Shown: positions 17,204 to 25,803, counted from the first letter of the stretch. The stretch: DNA of 64,000 bases from Planctomycetota bacterium (GCA_023954375.1 JAMLIC010000012.1:124001-188000); one strand, 5' to 3'. The notes: generated by a model from the sequence alone, not told the origin. Numbers and translations: made by a program.

Positions 17204-18229
17204 CTACCGGAGCGAGACGCTCGCGGTGTAGCCGCCGTGGACCCAGCCGCGGCGCCCGTCGAACTGGACGAGGAACCAGTCGCCGCTCTGCTGGACGCGC
17301 ACGTGGTGGCGGCCCGCCGACGTCTGGCCGAGGATCTGGTTGCTGGTCGAGGCGCCGCTGCGCACGTTGAGCGTGCTCGCCGTCACGCGCTGGGCGGTCG
17401 CCGTGACGCGGCGCACGTAGCTGCCCGAGACCCAGCCGTCGCGGTTGCCGAAGCTGATCCGGTACCAGCCCTGGCTCGAGGCCGTGGCCACGAACTGCTG
17501 GCCGCGGGTCACCTGGCCGATGATCGTGCCCATGACGCCGGTGCGCACGTTGAGCGAGTCGACGTTCACCTCGATCGCCTGCGTGCCGCTCGCCGCCGGC
17601 TGCGAGGCGGGCGGCTGCGTGGCGGGCGGGGGCGTCCGGGGCGTGGTCGTGGTCGACGACCCGCCGCGGACGAGGTTCATGAAGCGGTTCCAGTCGAAGT
17701 GGCGGCCCGGGTCGCCGTGCGTGGCGCGGGGGACCTCGTTGTGGCCGATGATCCGCGTGCGGTCCTTGGGGATCCCGTAGCGGTCGCACAGGTGGCGGAC
17801 GAGGTCGGCCAGCGTGCGGTACTGGACGTCCGTCCAGTTGTTGCGCCCCGCGTAGCCCTCGTTCTCGATCCCGATCGACTGGGCGTTGTAGGTCGAGTTG
17901 CCGGCGTGCCAGGCGACCGACATGTCGGGGACCATCTGGGTGATCCGACCGGCGTGGCTGACCAGGTAGTGGGCCGACACGTTCGACTTCGGGTTCTGGA
18001 ACCAGTTGATGCAGCTCGACTCGCTGCCCTCCACCGTGTGGATCACGATGTAGCGGATCGTGCGGCTGCTGCGCGCCGAGTAGTTGCTCGAGTGCGCGCG
18101 GATCTGCCGGATCTGCAGGGCGGCATCGGCCTGGCTGCCGACGAGCGGCACGTTGGACCCGCCCAGGCTCACCAGCCCGAGCGCCACCCCCGCCAGCACC
18201 GCCCCACGCTTCGTCCGCGTCGTGATCAT
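17204..18229 (-). CDS. Secreted N-acetylmuramoyl-L-alanine amidase (AmpD-type) with two SH3b domains
   Basis: The protein has 341 residues. It starts at the ATG at 18229, behind TGGAGGCGGTG, with an N-terminal signal region (GAVLAGVALGLVSLGG). The Amidase_2 domain (about 55-185) has IVIHTVEG (His64), WHAGNSTYNAQSIGIENEG, IIGHNEVPRATH (His163) and DPGRHFDW (Asp173), which match the zinc ligands and core of AmpD/PGRP-type amidases that cut the MurNAc-L-Ala bond. A Thr/Pro/Gln linker follows, then two SH3b domains (SLNVRTG and TLNVRSG motifs) for wall binding. It implies a peptidoglycan target, self or foreign. Confidence 0.92.
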   Translation of the reverse strand: MITTRTKRGAVLAGVALGLVSLGGSNVPLVGSQADAALQIRQIRAHSSNYSARSSRTIRYIVIHTVEGSESSCINWFQNPKSNVSAHYLVSHAGRITQMVPDMSVAWHAGNSTYNAQSIGIENEGYAGRNNWTDVQYRTLADLVRHLCDRYGIPKDRTRIIGHNEVPRATHGDPGRHFDWNRFMNLVRGGSSTTTTPRTPPPATQPPASQPAASGTQAIEVNVDSLNVRTGVMGTIIGQVTRGQQFVATASSQGWYRISFGNRDGWVSGSYVRRVTATAQRVTASTLNVRSGASTSNQILGQTSAGRHHVRVQQSGDWFLVQFDGRRGWVHGGYTASVSLR

Positions 18230-18528
18230 CACCGCCTCCAGCCTTCGCCGGTGAATAGCCAGGTGGGCGGCGCGATCGTGCATAACGAAATGGTGAGCGT
18301 TTTCGCTCCTCCACCTGAGTCCAGGGTTCCCGGTTGGCGGGTTGATGGCGGTATAAGCCGCTACTGCATGGTCTGACGCGCCGTGTCGCGACCTCGTGAC
18401 GCGCAGCGTCGCCGGTTCACGTGCACCGCATGCGCGACCCGTGCGAGGCGAAGAGAAGGAACCGAGGGGGGAGGCGGAGAGGGGTGAGCGAAAGCGCTCG
18501 AGCTCGAGAAGACATCGCTGCCTGCGAT
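18230..18528. other. Upstream region of the amidase gene, no gene seen
   Basis: This stretch is less GC-rich near 18250-18370. On the minus strand TTATAC (18356-18351) and GTTATG (18287-18282) could serve as -10 boxes for the amidase, but neither is well placed enough to assign. The right part (18490-18528) has GCGCTCGAGCTCGAG and AAGACATCGC, a module seen again next to the family A repeat at 61340-61372. Confidence 0.4.
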
Positions 18529-18781
18529 GAGTGATGCGCTCGCGAGGGGCGGGCGATGGGAGCGAGTCCCGGACTGGCGCGAACGGGCCCGCTCCGCCCG
18601 TCCCCATCGCTCGCTCTGGCGGGTCGAGCACGTGCTGGGGCGGAGAGCTCTCAGGCTCTCTGTGGACCTGCGATGCGTGATGCGCTCGCGAGGGGCGGGC
18701 GATGGGAGCGAGTCCCGGACTGGCGCGAACGGGCCCGCTCCGCCCGTCCCCATCGCTCGCTCTGGCGGGTCGAGCACGTGC
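18529..18781 (+). repeat. Repeat family A, two full copies 147 nt apart
   Basis: Two nearly identical 106-nt copies at 18529-18634 and 18676-18781. Each begins GTGATGCGCTCGCGAGG, contains GCGATGGGAGCGAGTCCCGG, and ends CCCCATCGCTCGCTCTGGCG followed by GGTCGAGCACGTGC. GCGATGGG and CCCCATCGC can pair to close a roughly 60-nt hairpin. The spacer carries GAGAGCTCTC. No gene precedes these copies on the plus strand, unlike those at 16779 and 61232. Confidence 0.85.
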
Positions 18782-18885
18782 AGGGCGGAGAGCTCTCACG
18801 GCGGCCGTTGCTTGTTCTGATGGCCACGTTTGGACGCGCGGCCCGATGCTCCGATCCGCAGTGAGGCACCTGTCGCCCTCGCTCC

Positions 18886-18958
18886 GGCCGCTTCGCGGCC
18901 TCCGCTCGGGGATGCGCGCCACCGCTCGATCTGCTCGCTTCGCTCGCAGATCAAGCGG
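18886..18958. repeat. Two adjacent strong hairpins
   Basis: GGCCGC-TTC-GCGGCC at 18886-18900 is a perfect 6-bp stem with a 3-nt loop. CCGCTCGATCTGC (18922) pairs with GCAGATCAAGCGG (ending 18958) with one mismatch, around an 11-nt loop with further pairing. Neither lies in a gene. They sit between family A and family B repeats and probably belong to the same repeat-rich 3' region. Confidence 0.6.
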
Positions 18959-18997
18959 TGAGCGCGGTCAGGCTCTCTGGAGTCTTGGGCTCGTCGG

Positions 18998-19220
18998 CCG
19001 AGCGCCCCCGAGCACACCTCGCCGCGCCTCCGCAGCGAGAGCCTCAGGCGAGGCGGAGGAGGGCGAGGCGATGCCGCGCGAAGGCGAGCGAAGGCGGCCG
19101 CCAGGCCGCCGAGCGAGCCTGAGCGGCCGGGGTGTCGCGCGAAGCGCGACGCCCCGGCGAACGGCAGCGCCCGCCATCCTCCGCCGCAGCCGCGATCACA
19201 CCGCCGCAGCCGCGATCACA
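18998..19220 (-). repeat. Stop-anchored repeat family B, copy 2
   Basis: On the minus strand this begins immediately after the TAG of the HEAT lipoprotein gene with TGTGATCGCGGCTGCGGCGG, a 20-nt module present twice in tandem (19181-19220). The hairpin at 19127-19157 has 14 paired positions (CCGGGGTGTCGCGC and GCGCGACGCCCCGG around a 3-nt loop). A second stem, GGCGGCC/GGCCGCC-like, is at 19094-19110. Compared with copy 1, positions 3, 7 and 10 of the stem differ but still pair. Confidence 0.8.
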
Positions 19221-20753
19221 CTACCGGCGGCGGGCGGCGGCCCACCCGCGCCAGCGCTGCACCCCGCGCTCGCGGGCCATGTTCGTGCCGTCGGGCTCGA
19301 AGCCGAGCGCGTCGCCGGAGCCGGCGAGCTTGAGCAGGGCGCGCAGGGCCGCGCGGCGCACGGCGGCGTCCTCGCTCTCGAGCAGGTCGATCACCTCCTC
19401 GACCGGCACGTCGCGCGGGTCCGCGAAGCCGCCCAGGGCGTCGGCGGCCTGGCCGCGCAGGCCCGGGTCGTGCGCGATCAGCTCGAGCAGCTTGGCCGCC
19501 GCGTAGTCGCCGCCGAGCTTGCCGAGGGCGCGGACGACCGCCGGGCCGATCGTCGGGTGCGGCGAGCGCAGGAGCGACAGGAGCGGCTCGACGTCGGCGC
19601 CGGGCTCGCCCACGGCGCCGATCGCGTCCACGCAGGCCACGACCACGAGCGGCGGCGCGCCGGCCTCCTCGACCACGTCCCGCAGGCCCGCCCGGGCGCC
19701 GGGCAGGCCGTCCCTGTAGGCGCGCGGGGCCTCGCGGTCGGCGAGGCGGGCCAGGACCTCGCGCGCGACGGCGGCGCGGGTCGTGTCCTTGCGGCCCGCG
19801 TCCGCGAGGACCTTCAGGGCCACCTCCAGCGCCTGCGCGCTGCCGACGCGGTGGAGGCCCCGGGCCACGTCGGCGGCGTCGTCGGGGTCGGCCTCGAGGA
19901 CGCGCGCCAGTTCCGCCGCCGCCGTCTCGCCGCCCGACGCCCCCAGGGCGCGGAGGGCGACGGGGCGGAGGGCAGGGTGGCCGTCGTCGAGGGCCCGCCG
20001 CGCGAGGTCGCGGAGGGCGCCGTCCTGCTCGTCGATCAGGACCTCCAGGGCGAACGCGCGGGCGTAGGGGTTGGCGTGGCCGTGGGCCACGTCGCGCAGG
20101 GCGGCCGCCCGCTCGTCGGGCGACGCGGGGAACGCGGCCAGGACCACCGGCCGCAGGAGGTCGCGGCCCTCGCTCTGCAGCGCGTTGAGGAGGAGCGTGC
20201 GCCGGGCCGGCGTCGCCGCGCGCCGCAGCGCCTGCAGGGCGATCTGCTGGTTGTGGGCGCCCTTCGAGGTGTCCCCGGCGCAGGCGACCAGGACCGGCAG
20301 GGCCGAGTCCTCGCCGTAGCCGACGAGCCCCGCGGCGGCGGCGGTCTTGATGTCCAGCGCGTCTTCGAGGCCGAGCTTCAGCAGCTCGCGCGCGTCCGGC
20401 CCGTCGCCGACGCGGCCGGCCAGCTCCATGACCCGCCGGCGGCCGTCGCCCCGGAGCACCCCGACCCCCTGCCCGGCCCGCTCGCGGCTCTCGCGCATGG
20501 CGGCCAGGCAGCGCCGGACGACGAACGCGCGGTTCTTCGGCGACTCGGCGGCCGTGGCCACGAGCCCCTCGCGCCAGCGCTCGGTCTCGCTCTCGTTGTT
20601 GAGGTGGGCGAGGCTCTCCTGGACCTTCTCCCGCGTGGCGATCGGGATGTCCGCGTCCGGATCCTCGACGGCGTCCGGGCCGCTCGAGCAGCCGACGAGG
20701 CCGACGACGGCCAGGGTCCAGCAGGTCCTGAGGGCGCTCACGGTTCGTCGCAC
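19221..20753 (-). CDS. HEAT-repeat lipoprotein
   Basis: The protein has 510 residues. It has a lipoprotein signal (TLAVVGLVGCSS, lipid-modified Cys near 22). Most of the rest is alpha-helical HEAT-type repeats of about 35 residues with patterns such as ALRALGxxGG, AVVRALGKLGG and AAVRRAALRALLKLAGSG. Such repeats act as protein-interaction scaffolds. The GTG at 20753 follows AGGAG with 8-nt spacing. It lies 29 nt after the FGE-like gene on the same strand, and the two probably form an operon. A family B repeat follows the stop directly. Confidence 0.8.
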   Translation of the reverse strand: MRRTVSALRTCWTLAVVGLVGCSSGPDAVEDPDADIPIATREKVQESLAHLNNESETERWREGLVATAAESPKNRAFVVRRCLAAMRESRERAGQGVGVLRGDGRRRVMELAGRVGDGPDARELLKLGLEDALDIKTAAAAGLVGYGEDSALPVLVACAGDTSKGAHNQQIALQALRRAATPARRTLLLNALQSEGRDLLRPVVLAAFPASPDERAAALRDVAHGHANPYARAFALEVLIDEQDGALRDLARRALDDGHPALRPVALRALGASGGETAAAELARVLEADPDDAADVARGLHRVGSAQALEVALKVLADAGRKDTTRAAVAREVLARLADREAPRAYRDGLPGARAGLRDVVEEAGAPPLVVVACVDAIGAVGEPGADVEPLLSLLRSPHPTIGPAVVRALGKLGGDYAAAKLLELIAHDPGLRGQAADALGGFADPRDVPVEEVIDLLESEDAAVRRAALRALLKLAGSGDALGFEPDGTNMARERGVQRWRGWAAARRR

Positions 20754-20782
20754 GGCGGGGCTCCTGCTCGTCGCATCACCGG

Positions 20783-22348
20783 TCAGTTGCCCCAGTCGAG
20801 GTCGCGCGCGCAGCGGAACCCGACGTCGTCGGGGCGGATCGTCAGCGGATACACCTTGAGCTTGCTCTGGGCGGTCGCGTCGGACGGGCGCAGCTTGAAC
20901 GAGCCGCCGACGGCGACGACGTCGGCGCCTTCGAGGACGAGCTCGCGCACGTTGCCGATCACGTCGAGCGCCCCGCCCGGGCCCGCGCCGGCCGGGAAGC
21001 TGCCCACGGGGCGCGCGCCGGTCGGCCGCGCCTCCCCGTCGCGCACGTGGGCGAGGCCCGGGCGCCACTCGTCGCCCCACGGGTAGAGCGCCCGGCCGTC
21101 GCCGCCCACGGCCGCGGCGCGCCAGTCCTCCAGCGTGGGCAGGCGCTTGCCGCTCCAGGCGGCGAACGCCCGCGCCTCGTGCACGCACACGCCCGCGACC
21201 GGATGCTCGCCCTGCCCCTCCGGCGGGCGGCCGTCGCGCCAGGGCTCGGGCGCGGGCTTGCTCGTCTTGTCGCGGAAGCGCTCGACGAGCGGCAGGGCCT
21301 CGGGCGTCCACCACTGCGGGTCCTCGTAGCCGTTCGCGGCCACGAAGCGGGCGAACGCGGCGTTGGTGACCTCGGTGCGGTCGACGTAGACGAGCCGCTG
21401 CCCGTCCCTGCGCGCCAGCACCATGCCGGCGAAGTCGCGCGCCGCGGCGCGGACCTTGTCGTGCACGGCGCGCGCGTCGGCCAGCTCGCCCTCGAGCGCG
21501 CCCGCCAGCGCGTGGCCGCCCGCGAGCGTCGGCGCGCGGAGCGCCTCGACCTCGGCCAGGAGCGTCCCCAGGGCGTCGGTCGGCACGCGCACGGCCAGCG
21601 CGCGGACCGCGGCGTCGTAGCGGCGGACCGCCTGCCGGTCGTCCACCTCGGCGGCGGCCACGCCGATCCGGCCGCGGAGCTCCTGCTGCTCGGCCTCCGG
21701 GAAGGGCGCGAGCGCGGCGTCGAGGCCGTCGCGCAGCGCCGCCAGGACCCCCGCGGCCTCCGTGTCCTGCGCCCGCCGCACCGTGGCCTCGAGCGTGGCC
21801 ACCCGCTCGCGGATCCGGGCCCGCGCGAGCGCCTGCTCCGCCTCGGCCGCGCGCGGGCTGCCGGCCGCCGCGGCGGCGCGCGCGCCCTCCTCGAGCACGC
21901 GCGGCGCCAGGGCGACCGCCCCCCTCGCCTCCAGCGCCAGCCCGGCCTCGACGACCGCCTCGGCGCGGGCGCGGTCGATCACCGCCTGGGCGGCCGGGGT
22001 CGGAGGGCGTCCCGCCACCTGCCCCTCGGGGCCGAGCGCCCGCAGGACCGCCCGCGGCGAGCCGTCGAGGAGGGCGTCGAGCGCCGCGAGCGCCCCCCGC
22101 GCCTCGTCCGCGACGTCCAGCGCCGCCTCGCGCCGGCCGGTCGCGCCGCCGACGCCGGCGGCCGCCGCCAGGGCCTCCTCGTATCGGCCGCGCGCGGCCT
22201 CGTGCTCGCCGTCCGCGAGGAGGCGCGCCGCCTCGTCGCGGGCGCGCCGGGCGCGGTCGAGCTCCGCGCCGTCGCGGACCCACACCGCGCCGGCGGCGCC
22301 GGCCCCGGCGACCGCCACGAGCACCGCCCCCACGACCCCGGGCCTCAC
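20783..22348 (-). CDS. Membrane-anchored protein with degenerate FGE-sulfatase (SUMF1-type) domain
   Basis: The protein has 521 residues. One N-terminal membrane helix (VVGAVLVAVAGAGAAGAVWV) is followed by about 280 residues of Ala/Glu/Arg-rich, probably coiled helices. The C-terminal 200 residues carry the FGE-like fold: YVDRTEVTNAAFARFV, HPVAGVCVHEARAFAAWSG, KRLPTLEDWRAAA, YPWGDEW, GNVRELV, GGSFKL and a final VGFRCARD. The catalytic Cys pair normally found after GGS is missing (GGSFKLRPSDA), so sulfatase-activating chemistry is unlikely. A carbohydrate- or protein-binding role is more plausible. The GTG at 22348 follows GAGAGG. Confidence 0.82.
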   Translation of the reverse strand: MRPGVVGAVLVAVAGAGAAGAVWVRDGAELDRARRARDEAARLLADGEHEAARGRYEEALAAAAGVGGATGRREAALDVADEARGALAALDALLDGSPRAVLRALGPEGQVAGRPPTPAAQAVIDRARAEAVVEAGLALEARGAVALAPRVLEEGARAAAAAGSPRAAEAEQALARARIRERVATLEATVRRAQDTEAAGVLAALRDGLDAALAPFPEAEQQELRGRIGVAAAEVDDRQAVRRYDAAVRALAVRVPTDALGTLLAEVEALRAPTLAGGHALAGALEGELADARAVHDKVRAAARDFAGMVLARRDGQRLVYVDRTEVTNAAFARFVAANGYEDPQWWTPEALPLVERFRDKTSKPAPEPWRDGRPPEGQGEHPVAGVCVHEARAFAAWSGKRLPTLEDWRAAAVGGDGRALYPWGDEWRPGLAHVRDGEARPTGARPVGSFPAGAGPGGALDVIGNVRELVLEGADVVAVGGSFKLRPSDATAQSKLKVYPLTIRPDDVGFRCARDLDWGN

Positions 22349-22467
22349 GCGACGACCTCTCGGCTCGGGGTCGGCGAGCTGGGGCCCGCTCGCGCCGGGC
22401 CCTCCGGGCCCTGTCCGTCCCGCCTGCGTCGCGCCGCCCGAGACGTCGTGCTCCGCACGATGGGAGG

Positions 22468-22511
22468 TGGTCGGTCAGGATCGAACCGATGGATTCGCTC
22501 CTGACGGACCA
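22468..22511 (-). terminator. Strong hairpin after VWA gene, with T-loop-like core
   Basis: Thirteen-nt arms TGGTCCGTCAGGA and TCCTGACCGACCA (minus-strand reading) pair with one C-C mismatch. The loop is itself structured (CGAATCC and GGTTCG) and contains GGTTCGATCC, like a tRNA T-loop. The hairpin directly follows the TAG at 22512-22514. There is no U-tract, so an intrinsic-type terminator or 3'-end stabiliser is proposed by position and stem strength only. Confidence 0.65.
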
Positions 22512-23822
22512 CTAGCGGATGTCCCGGTACTCGCCGTCGTTGGCGGCGGCCAGGCGGCGCAGGAACTCGCGCACGCTGTTCGACAGGTTGCCGAAGCCGT
22601 AGACGTTGATCCGGACCTTCCGCGCGAGGTTCAGCTCCTGCGCCTTGGCGATCACCTCGTCCTGCGGGATGTCCTCGTTCTTGCCGGCGCGCTGCCGCTC
22701 GGGGATCCCGTCCGAGAACAGGTAGATCGTGTCGGGGCTGCCCTTGATCGCGAAGGCCTTCTCCAGCGCCTCGTCGGTCACCGTCGCCGGCTCCCACTGC
22801 AGCCCCTGGACGAACTGGATCGCCGCGCGCTTGTTCTGCTCGGTCGCCTGGACGAGCTGCTCCGAGTCGGGCCACGCGCGGGCGCGGGTGCCGAAGACGA
22901 CGATCGAGAACTTGGCGCGCGGCGTGAGCGACTCGAGGAAGCTCACGAACTCGCGCTGGGCGCGGCGGAAGCGCGACTCCTCGTGCGGCGGCCCCATGCC
23001 GGGGTCGCGGTAGACCTGCTCCTTGCCCTTGTCGTCCTTGACCGTCTGCCCGGGCGGGAGGTCGATCACGCGCATGCTCGACGAGATGTCCAGCACGAGC
23101 ACGAACGCGCGCGACGTGACCTCCGACTCGAACAGCTTGCCCTCGCCCGAGCGCGTGCGGGTCGTCGCGCCGTCGCCGGCCGGCGGGCGGCGCCGCGGGT
23201 CGAAGTCGTCCGGGAGGGTCGAGACGTACTTGTCCCAGTCCTGCTGCGTCTCGAACGCCTGCCCGGTCAGGTGGTGCAGGGCGCGGAAGAGCTCCTCGAC
23301 CTCCGTGCCGCCGCTGCGGTCGGGGATCTTGAACAGCCGCTGGTAGAGCGGCTGGATGCAGCTCTTGCGCTGCAGGCGGCCGAGCGCCCGGATCGCGGCC
23401 AGGCGGACGGGGACCTCCTTGTCGTCGAGCGCCTTCGCGAGCGCCTCGGGCGCCGCGTCGTCGTCGGAGGCCCCGAGCGCGTCGGCGCAGGCGACGCGCT
23501 GCGCCGGCGCCGAGCGCCCTGCCGTGAGGCCCTTGACGACCTCCTCGCGGGCGTCGCCGCGCGCCGCGGCCATGGCCTCGACCGCGGCCAGGAACGCCTC
23601 GCGCTTCGTGAGGGCGGGGAGCACCTTGAGGATCGTCTTGACGTTGTCCTTCGTCGTGGGCGTGTCGCGCATGCCCTCGAGGGCGGTCACCGCCTGCGTG
23701 GCGTTGCCGGCCTTCGCCGCGCGCTCCAGGTCCTTGTCCCAGTCGGGCGGCGGCGGGGCCATCCCGCAGAGGAGCGAGAGCGGGGCCAAGAGGGCCGCGG
23801 CGGCGAGCGAACGGCGGTTCAT
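22512..23822 (-). CDS. Exported VWA-domain protein with HEAT-like repeats
   Basis: The protein has 436 residues with an N-terminal signal sequence (SLAAAALLAPLSLLCG); the Cys may be lipidated. Residues 30-170 are helical repeats (VRLAAIRALGRLQ). The VWA domain has the MIDAS motif DISSSM, a Thr/Asp-rich second loop (EPATVTDEALEKAF) and DTIYLFSDG. VWA domains bind partners through a metal ion. A -10 box (TAGAAT) and GGAGG precede the ATG at 23822. Many planctomycetes have such secreted VWA proteins, but the role is unknown. Confidence 0.82.
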   Translation of the reverse strand: MNRRSLAAAALLAPLSLLCGMAPPPPDWDKDLERAAKAGNATQAVTALEGMRDTPTTKDNVKTILKVLPALTKREAFLAAVEAMAAARGDAREEVVKGLTAGRSAPAQRVACADALGASDDDAAPEALAKALDDKEVPVRLAAIRALGRLQRKSCIQPLYQRLFKIPDRSGGTEVEELFRALHHLTGQAFETQQDWDKYVSTLPDDFDPRRRPPAGDGATTRTRSGEGKLFESEVTSRAFVLVLDISSSMRVIDLPPGQTVKDDKGKEQVYRDPGMGPPHEESRFRRAQREFVSFLESLTPRAKFSIVVFGTRARAWPDSEQLVQATEQNKRAAIQFVQGLQWEPATVTDEALEKAFAIKGSPDTIYLFSDGIPERQRAGKNEDIPQDEVIAKAQELNLARKVRINVYGFGNLSNSVREFLRRLAAANDGEYRDIR

Positions 23823-23844
23823 GGGGTCCTCCGGACGGGGGCGG

Positions 23845-23850
23845 ATTCTA
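23845..23850 (-). promoter_or_regulatory. -10 box (TAGAAT) of the VWA gene
   Basis: TAGAAT on the minus strand ends 22 nt before the ATG at 23822, giving a leader of about 16 nt that includes GGAGG. Its position between the gene and the 13-nt direct repeats suggests that those repeats lie near -50 to -100. Confidence 0.5.
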
Positions 23851-23897
23851 CCTGCCCGCCGGGGGCGCGGCCCATGGGGCCGCGCTCCGGGCCGATG

Positions 23898-23948
23898 ATC
23901 CGGGTGACCATCCGGACTGACGATCCGGACTGACGATCCGGGTGGGCG
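23898..23948. repeat. Four direct repeats of 12-13 nt (ATCCGGACTGACG)
   Basis: Units start at 23898, 23910, 23923 and 23936. The middle two are identical (ATCCGGACTGACG) and the outer two carry ATCCGGGTG. They lie upstream of the VWA gene promoter and just after the stop of the upstream lipoprotein gene, so they may be a regulator-binding array or a simple tandem duplication. Confidence 0.7.
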
Positions 23949-23954
23949 ACGCGG

Positions 23955-24602
23955 TCACTCCGCCGCGAGGCGGCGCCGCGTCTCCGGGGTCAGGGCCTCG
24001 TGCTCCTTGGCGAACTTCTCCATGGCGTCGACGAGCGCCGAGAGGGCGTGGCGCGGCGTGACCTCGCGCACGACGATCCCCGCCGGCGTCTCGCTCGGGC
24101 CCAGCGCCGAGACGTAGTTGAACCGGGCGGTGATGATCGGGCAGTCCGCCGCCGCCGAGGTCACCTCGGTGGCCGTGTAGACGATCGCCACCGACGCGGT
24201 GCCGGCCCGTGGCCCGGCGCTGCCGATCGCCACCTTGAGCTGCTGCACCTGCGAGAGCATGCCGTTGACCAGGACGTCGCGGCGCTCGGTCAGGGCCTCG
24301 CGCTCCGTCGGCGTGAGCGCGCGGTCGATCCGCGCCTGCAGGTCGATCAGCGCCTGCTCCTCGTCGCTGAGGATCATGGAGGCGCGCTCGAGCAGCGCGA
24401 CGAACGAGTCGGACAGCTCGCTCCGGTCGTAGCGGACCGTCAGGTCCACCTCGCCGGCGCGGGTGCGGGCGAGGGCCGCCTGGCCCTCCTCGGTCGGGCG
24501 CCACTTGCCGGTGGAGCAGGCCTGGAGGGCCGTCACCAGGGCGACCGTCGAGGCCGCCAGGATGGCGCGAGAGGTTCGGCGAGCGGTCGGGGCCACGGGC
24601 AT
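23955..24602 (-). CDS. Small lipoprotein of unknown function
   Basis: The protein has 215 residues. The ATG at 24602 follows AGGAGGATGCC. The N-terminus is a lipoprotein signal (ILAASTVALVTALQACST). A helical, charged segment (residues 60-115, e.g. SDEEQALIDLQARIDRAL) may form a coiled coil. The last third has beta-like sequence (VAIVYTATEVTSAAADCP). No family was recognised. It is upstream of the VWA gene on the same strand, 132 nt away with a separate promoter between them. Confidence 0.7.
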   Translation of the reverse strand: MPVAPTARRTSRAILAASTVALVTALQACSTGKWRPTEEGQAALARTRAGEVDLTVRYDRSELSDSFVALLERASMILSDEEQALIDLQARIDRALTPTEREALTERRDVLVNGMLSQVQQLKVAIGSAGPRAGTASVAIVYTATEVTSAAADCPIITARFNYVSALGPSETPAGIVVREVTPRHALSALVDAMEKFAKEHEALTPETRRRLAAE

Positions 24603-24691
24603 GGCATCCTCCTGTCGCCCCGTGTGATAGCACGGTCGCCTGGCCCGCGCCCGCGCCGCTGGCCCTCCGCGGCGCCCGCGTTTCGTCCGCG

Positions 24692-25690
24692 CTACTCGCA
24701 GGCGGTCGGGGCGGCGGGCGGGGCCTCGACCGGGGCCGGAGGGGCCGCGCCCAGCGGGGCCACGGCGGCCACGGCGACCACGGCGGCCGCCGCGGCGGGC
24801 GCCATGGCGGGCGCGGGGGCAGCTGGACGCTCCGGGAGGGGCCGGCGGGCGATCAGGTGGTCCTTGCCGCCCACCCAGCCGTCGACGACCTCGGGCGAGG
24901 GCCGCTTGAGGCCCCAGACGATGCCGAAGGCCTCGAGCGCGCACAGGACCATGTAGCTCAGGTCGATCTGCCACCAGCGGAAGCCCTGGCGCACGGAGGC
25001 GGCGTAGTAGTGGTGGTTGTTGTGCCAGCCCTCGCCGTGGGTCATGAGCGCGAGGAGGACGTTGTTGCGGCTCTGGTCGGTCGTCTCGTAGACGCGGCGG
25101 CCGACGAGGTGGGCCATCGAGTTGATGCAGAAGGTCGCGTGCCAGAGGCAGATCGTGCTCACGAAGCAGCCCCAGACGAGGTACTGGAAGCCCAGGGTGA
25201 AGTTGACGAGCACGCACATGGCCACGAACGGGAGGATGAAGTGCTGGTTCAGCCAGCGCAGCTCCGGGTAGCGGGCCATGTCCTTGATGCCGTCGAAGTC
25301 GGTCTCCATGAAGTCGGGCGACATGATCCAGCCGACGTGCGACCACCAGAACCCGCGGCGCACGGGCGAGTGGACGTCGCCCTCCTGGTCCGACTCGCGG
25401 TGGTGGCGGCGGTGGTGCGCCGCCCACCAGAGGACGCCCTTCTGGATCGCCAGCGTGCCGAGGAGCGCCAGGACGAACTGGAACGCGCGGCTGGTGCGGA
25501 AGCTGCGGTGCGAGAAGTAGCGGTGATAGCCGGCGGTGATGCCGAACATGATCAGCGCGTACATGAGCGCCATGAAGGCGACGGCGCCCCAGCTCACGCC
25601 GGCGAGCGCCACGAGGACCGCGGTCGCCGCGTGGAACCCGAGGAACACGAGGTTGTCCACGAACCGGATCCTGGGCTTGGCCTCTGACAT
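24692..25690 (-). CDS. Delta-9-type acyl-CoA/acyl-lipid fatty acid desaturase
   Basis: The protein has 332 residues. The three histidine boxes of membrane desaturases are present: HRYFSH, HRRHH and HNNHH, with four hydrophobic segments, and the WWAAHHRRHHRESDQEGDVHSP stretch that is typical of delta-9 (stearoyl-CoA-type) enzymes. It introduces a cis double bond into membrane fatty acids using a di-iron centre. The ATG at 25690 follows GGGAGGCGTG (the preceding GTG is an alternative). The last 60 residues are an Ala/Pro-rich extension with no known role. A short palindrome upstream could be an operator. Confidence 0.93.
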   Translation of the reverse strand: MSEAKPRIRFVDNLVFLGFHAATAVLVALAGVSWGAVAFMALMYALIMFGITAGYHRYFSHRSFRTSRAFQFVLALLGTLAIQKGVLWWAAHHRRHHRESDQEGDVHSPVRRGFWWSHVGWIMSPDFMETDFDGIKDMARYPELRWLNQHFILPFVAMCVLVNFTLGFQYLVWGCFVSTICLWHATFCINSMAHLVGRRVYETTDQSRNNVLLALMTHGEGWHNNHHYYAASVRQGFRWWQIDLSYMVLCALEAFGIVWGLKRPSPEVVDGWVGGKDHLIARRPLPERPAAPAPAMAPAAAAAVVAVAAVAPLGAAPPAPVEAPPAAPTACE

Positions 25691-25708
25691 CACGCCTCCC
25701 TACCGACC

Positions 25709-25722
25709 ACCACTACCGTGGT
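25709..25722. promoter_or_regulatory. Candidate operator ACCAC-TACC-GTGGT
   Basis: A 5-bp inverted repeat (ACCAC and GTGGT, 4-nt centre) 19 nt upstream of the desaturase start codon. Its position would overlap or follow the promoter. A FadR- or TetR-type lipid-responsive site is conceivable but not shown. Confidence 0.35.
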
Positions 25723-25803
25723 AAGCGGAGGGCGGCGGGCGCACCCGTCAAAAGGTCGTCAGCTGCGTCACGGCCGGTCATCGAGTGTCATCGCGCTCGT
25801 CAT

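Noticed and set aside
22460..22512. Possible tRNA gene
   Set aside because: Only a T-loop-like GGTTCGATCC is present. Acceptor, D and anticodon arms cannot be built, and the T-stem bases do not pair.
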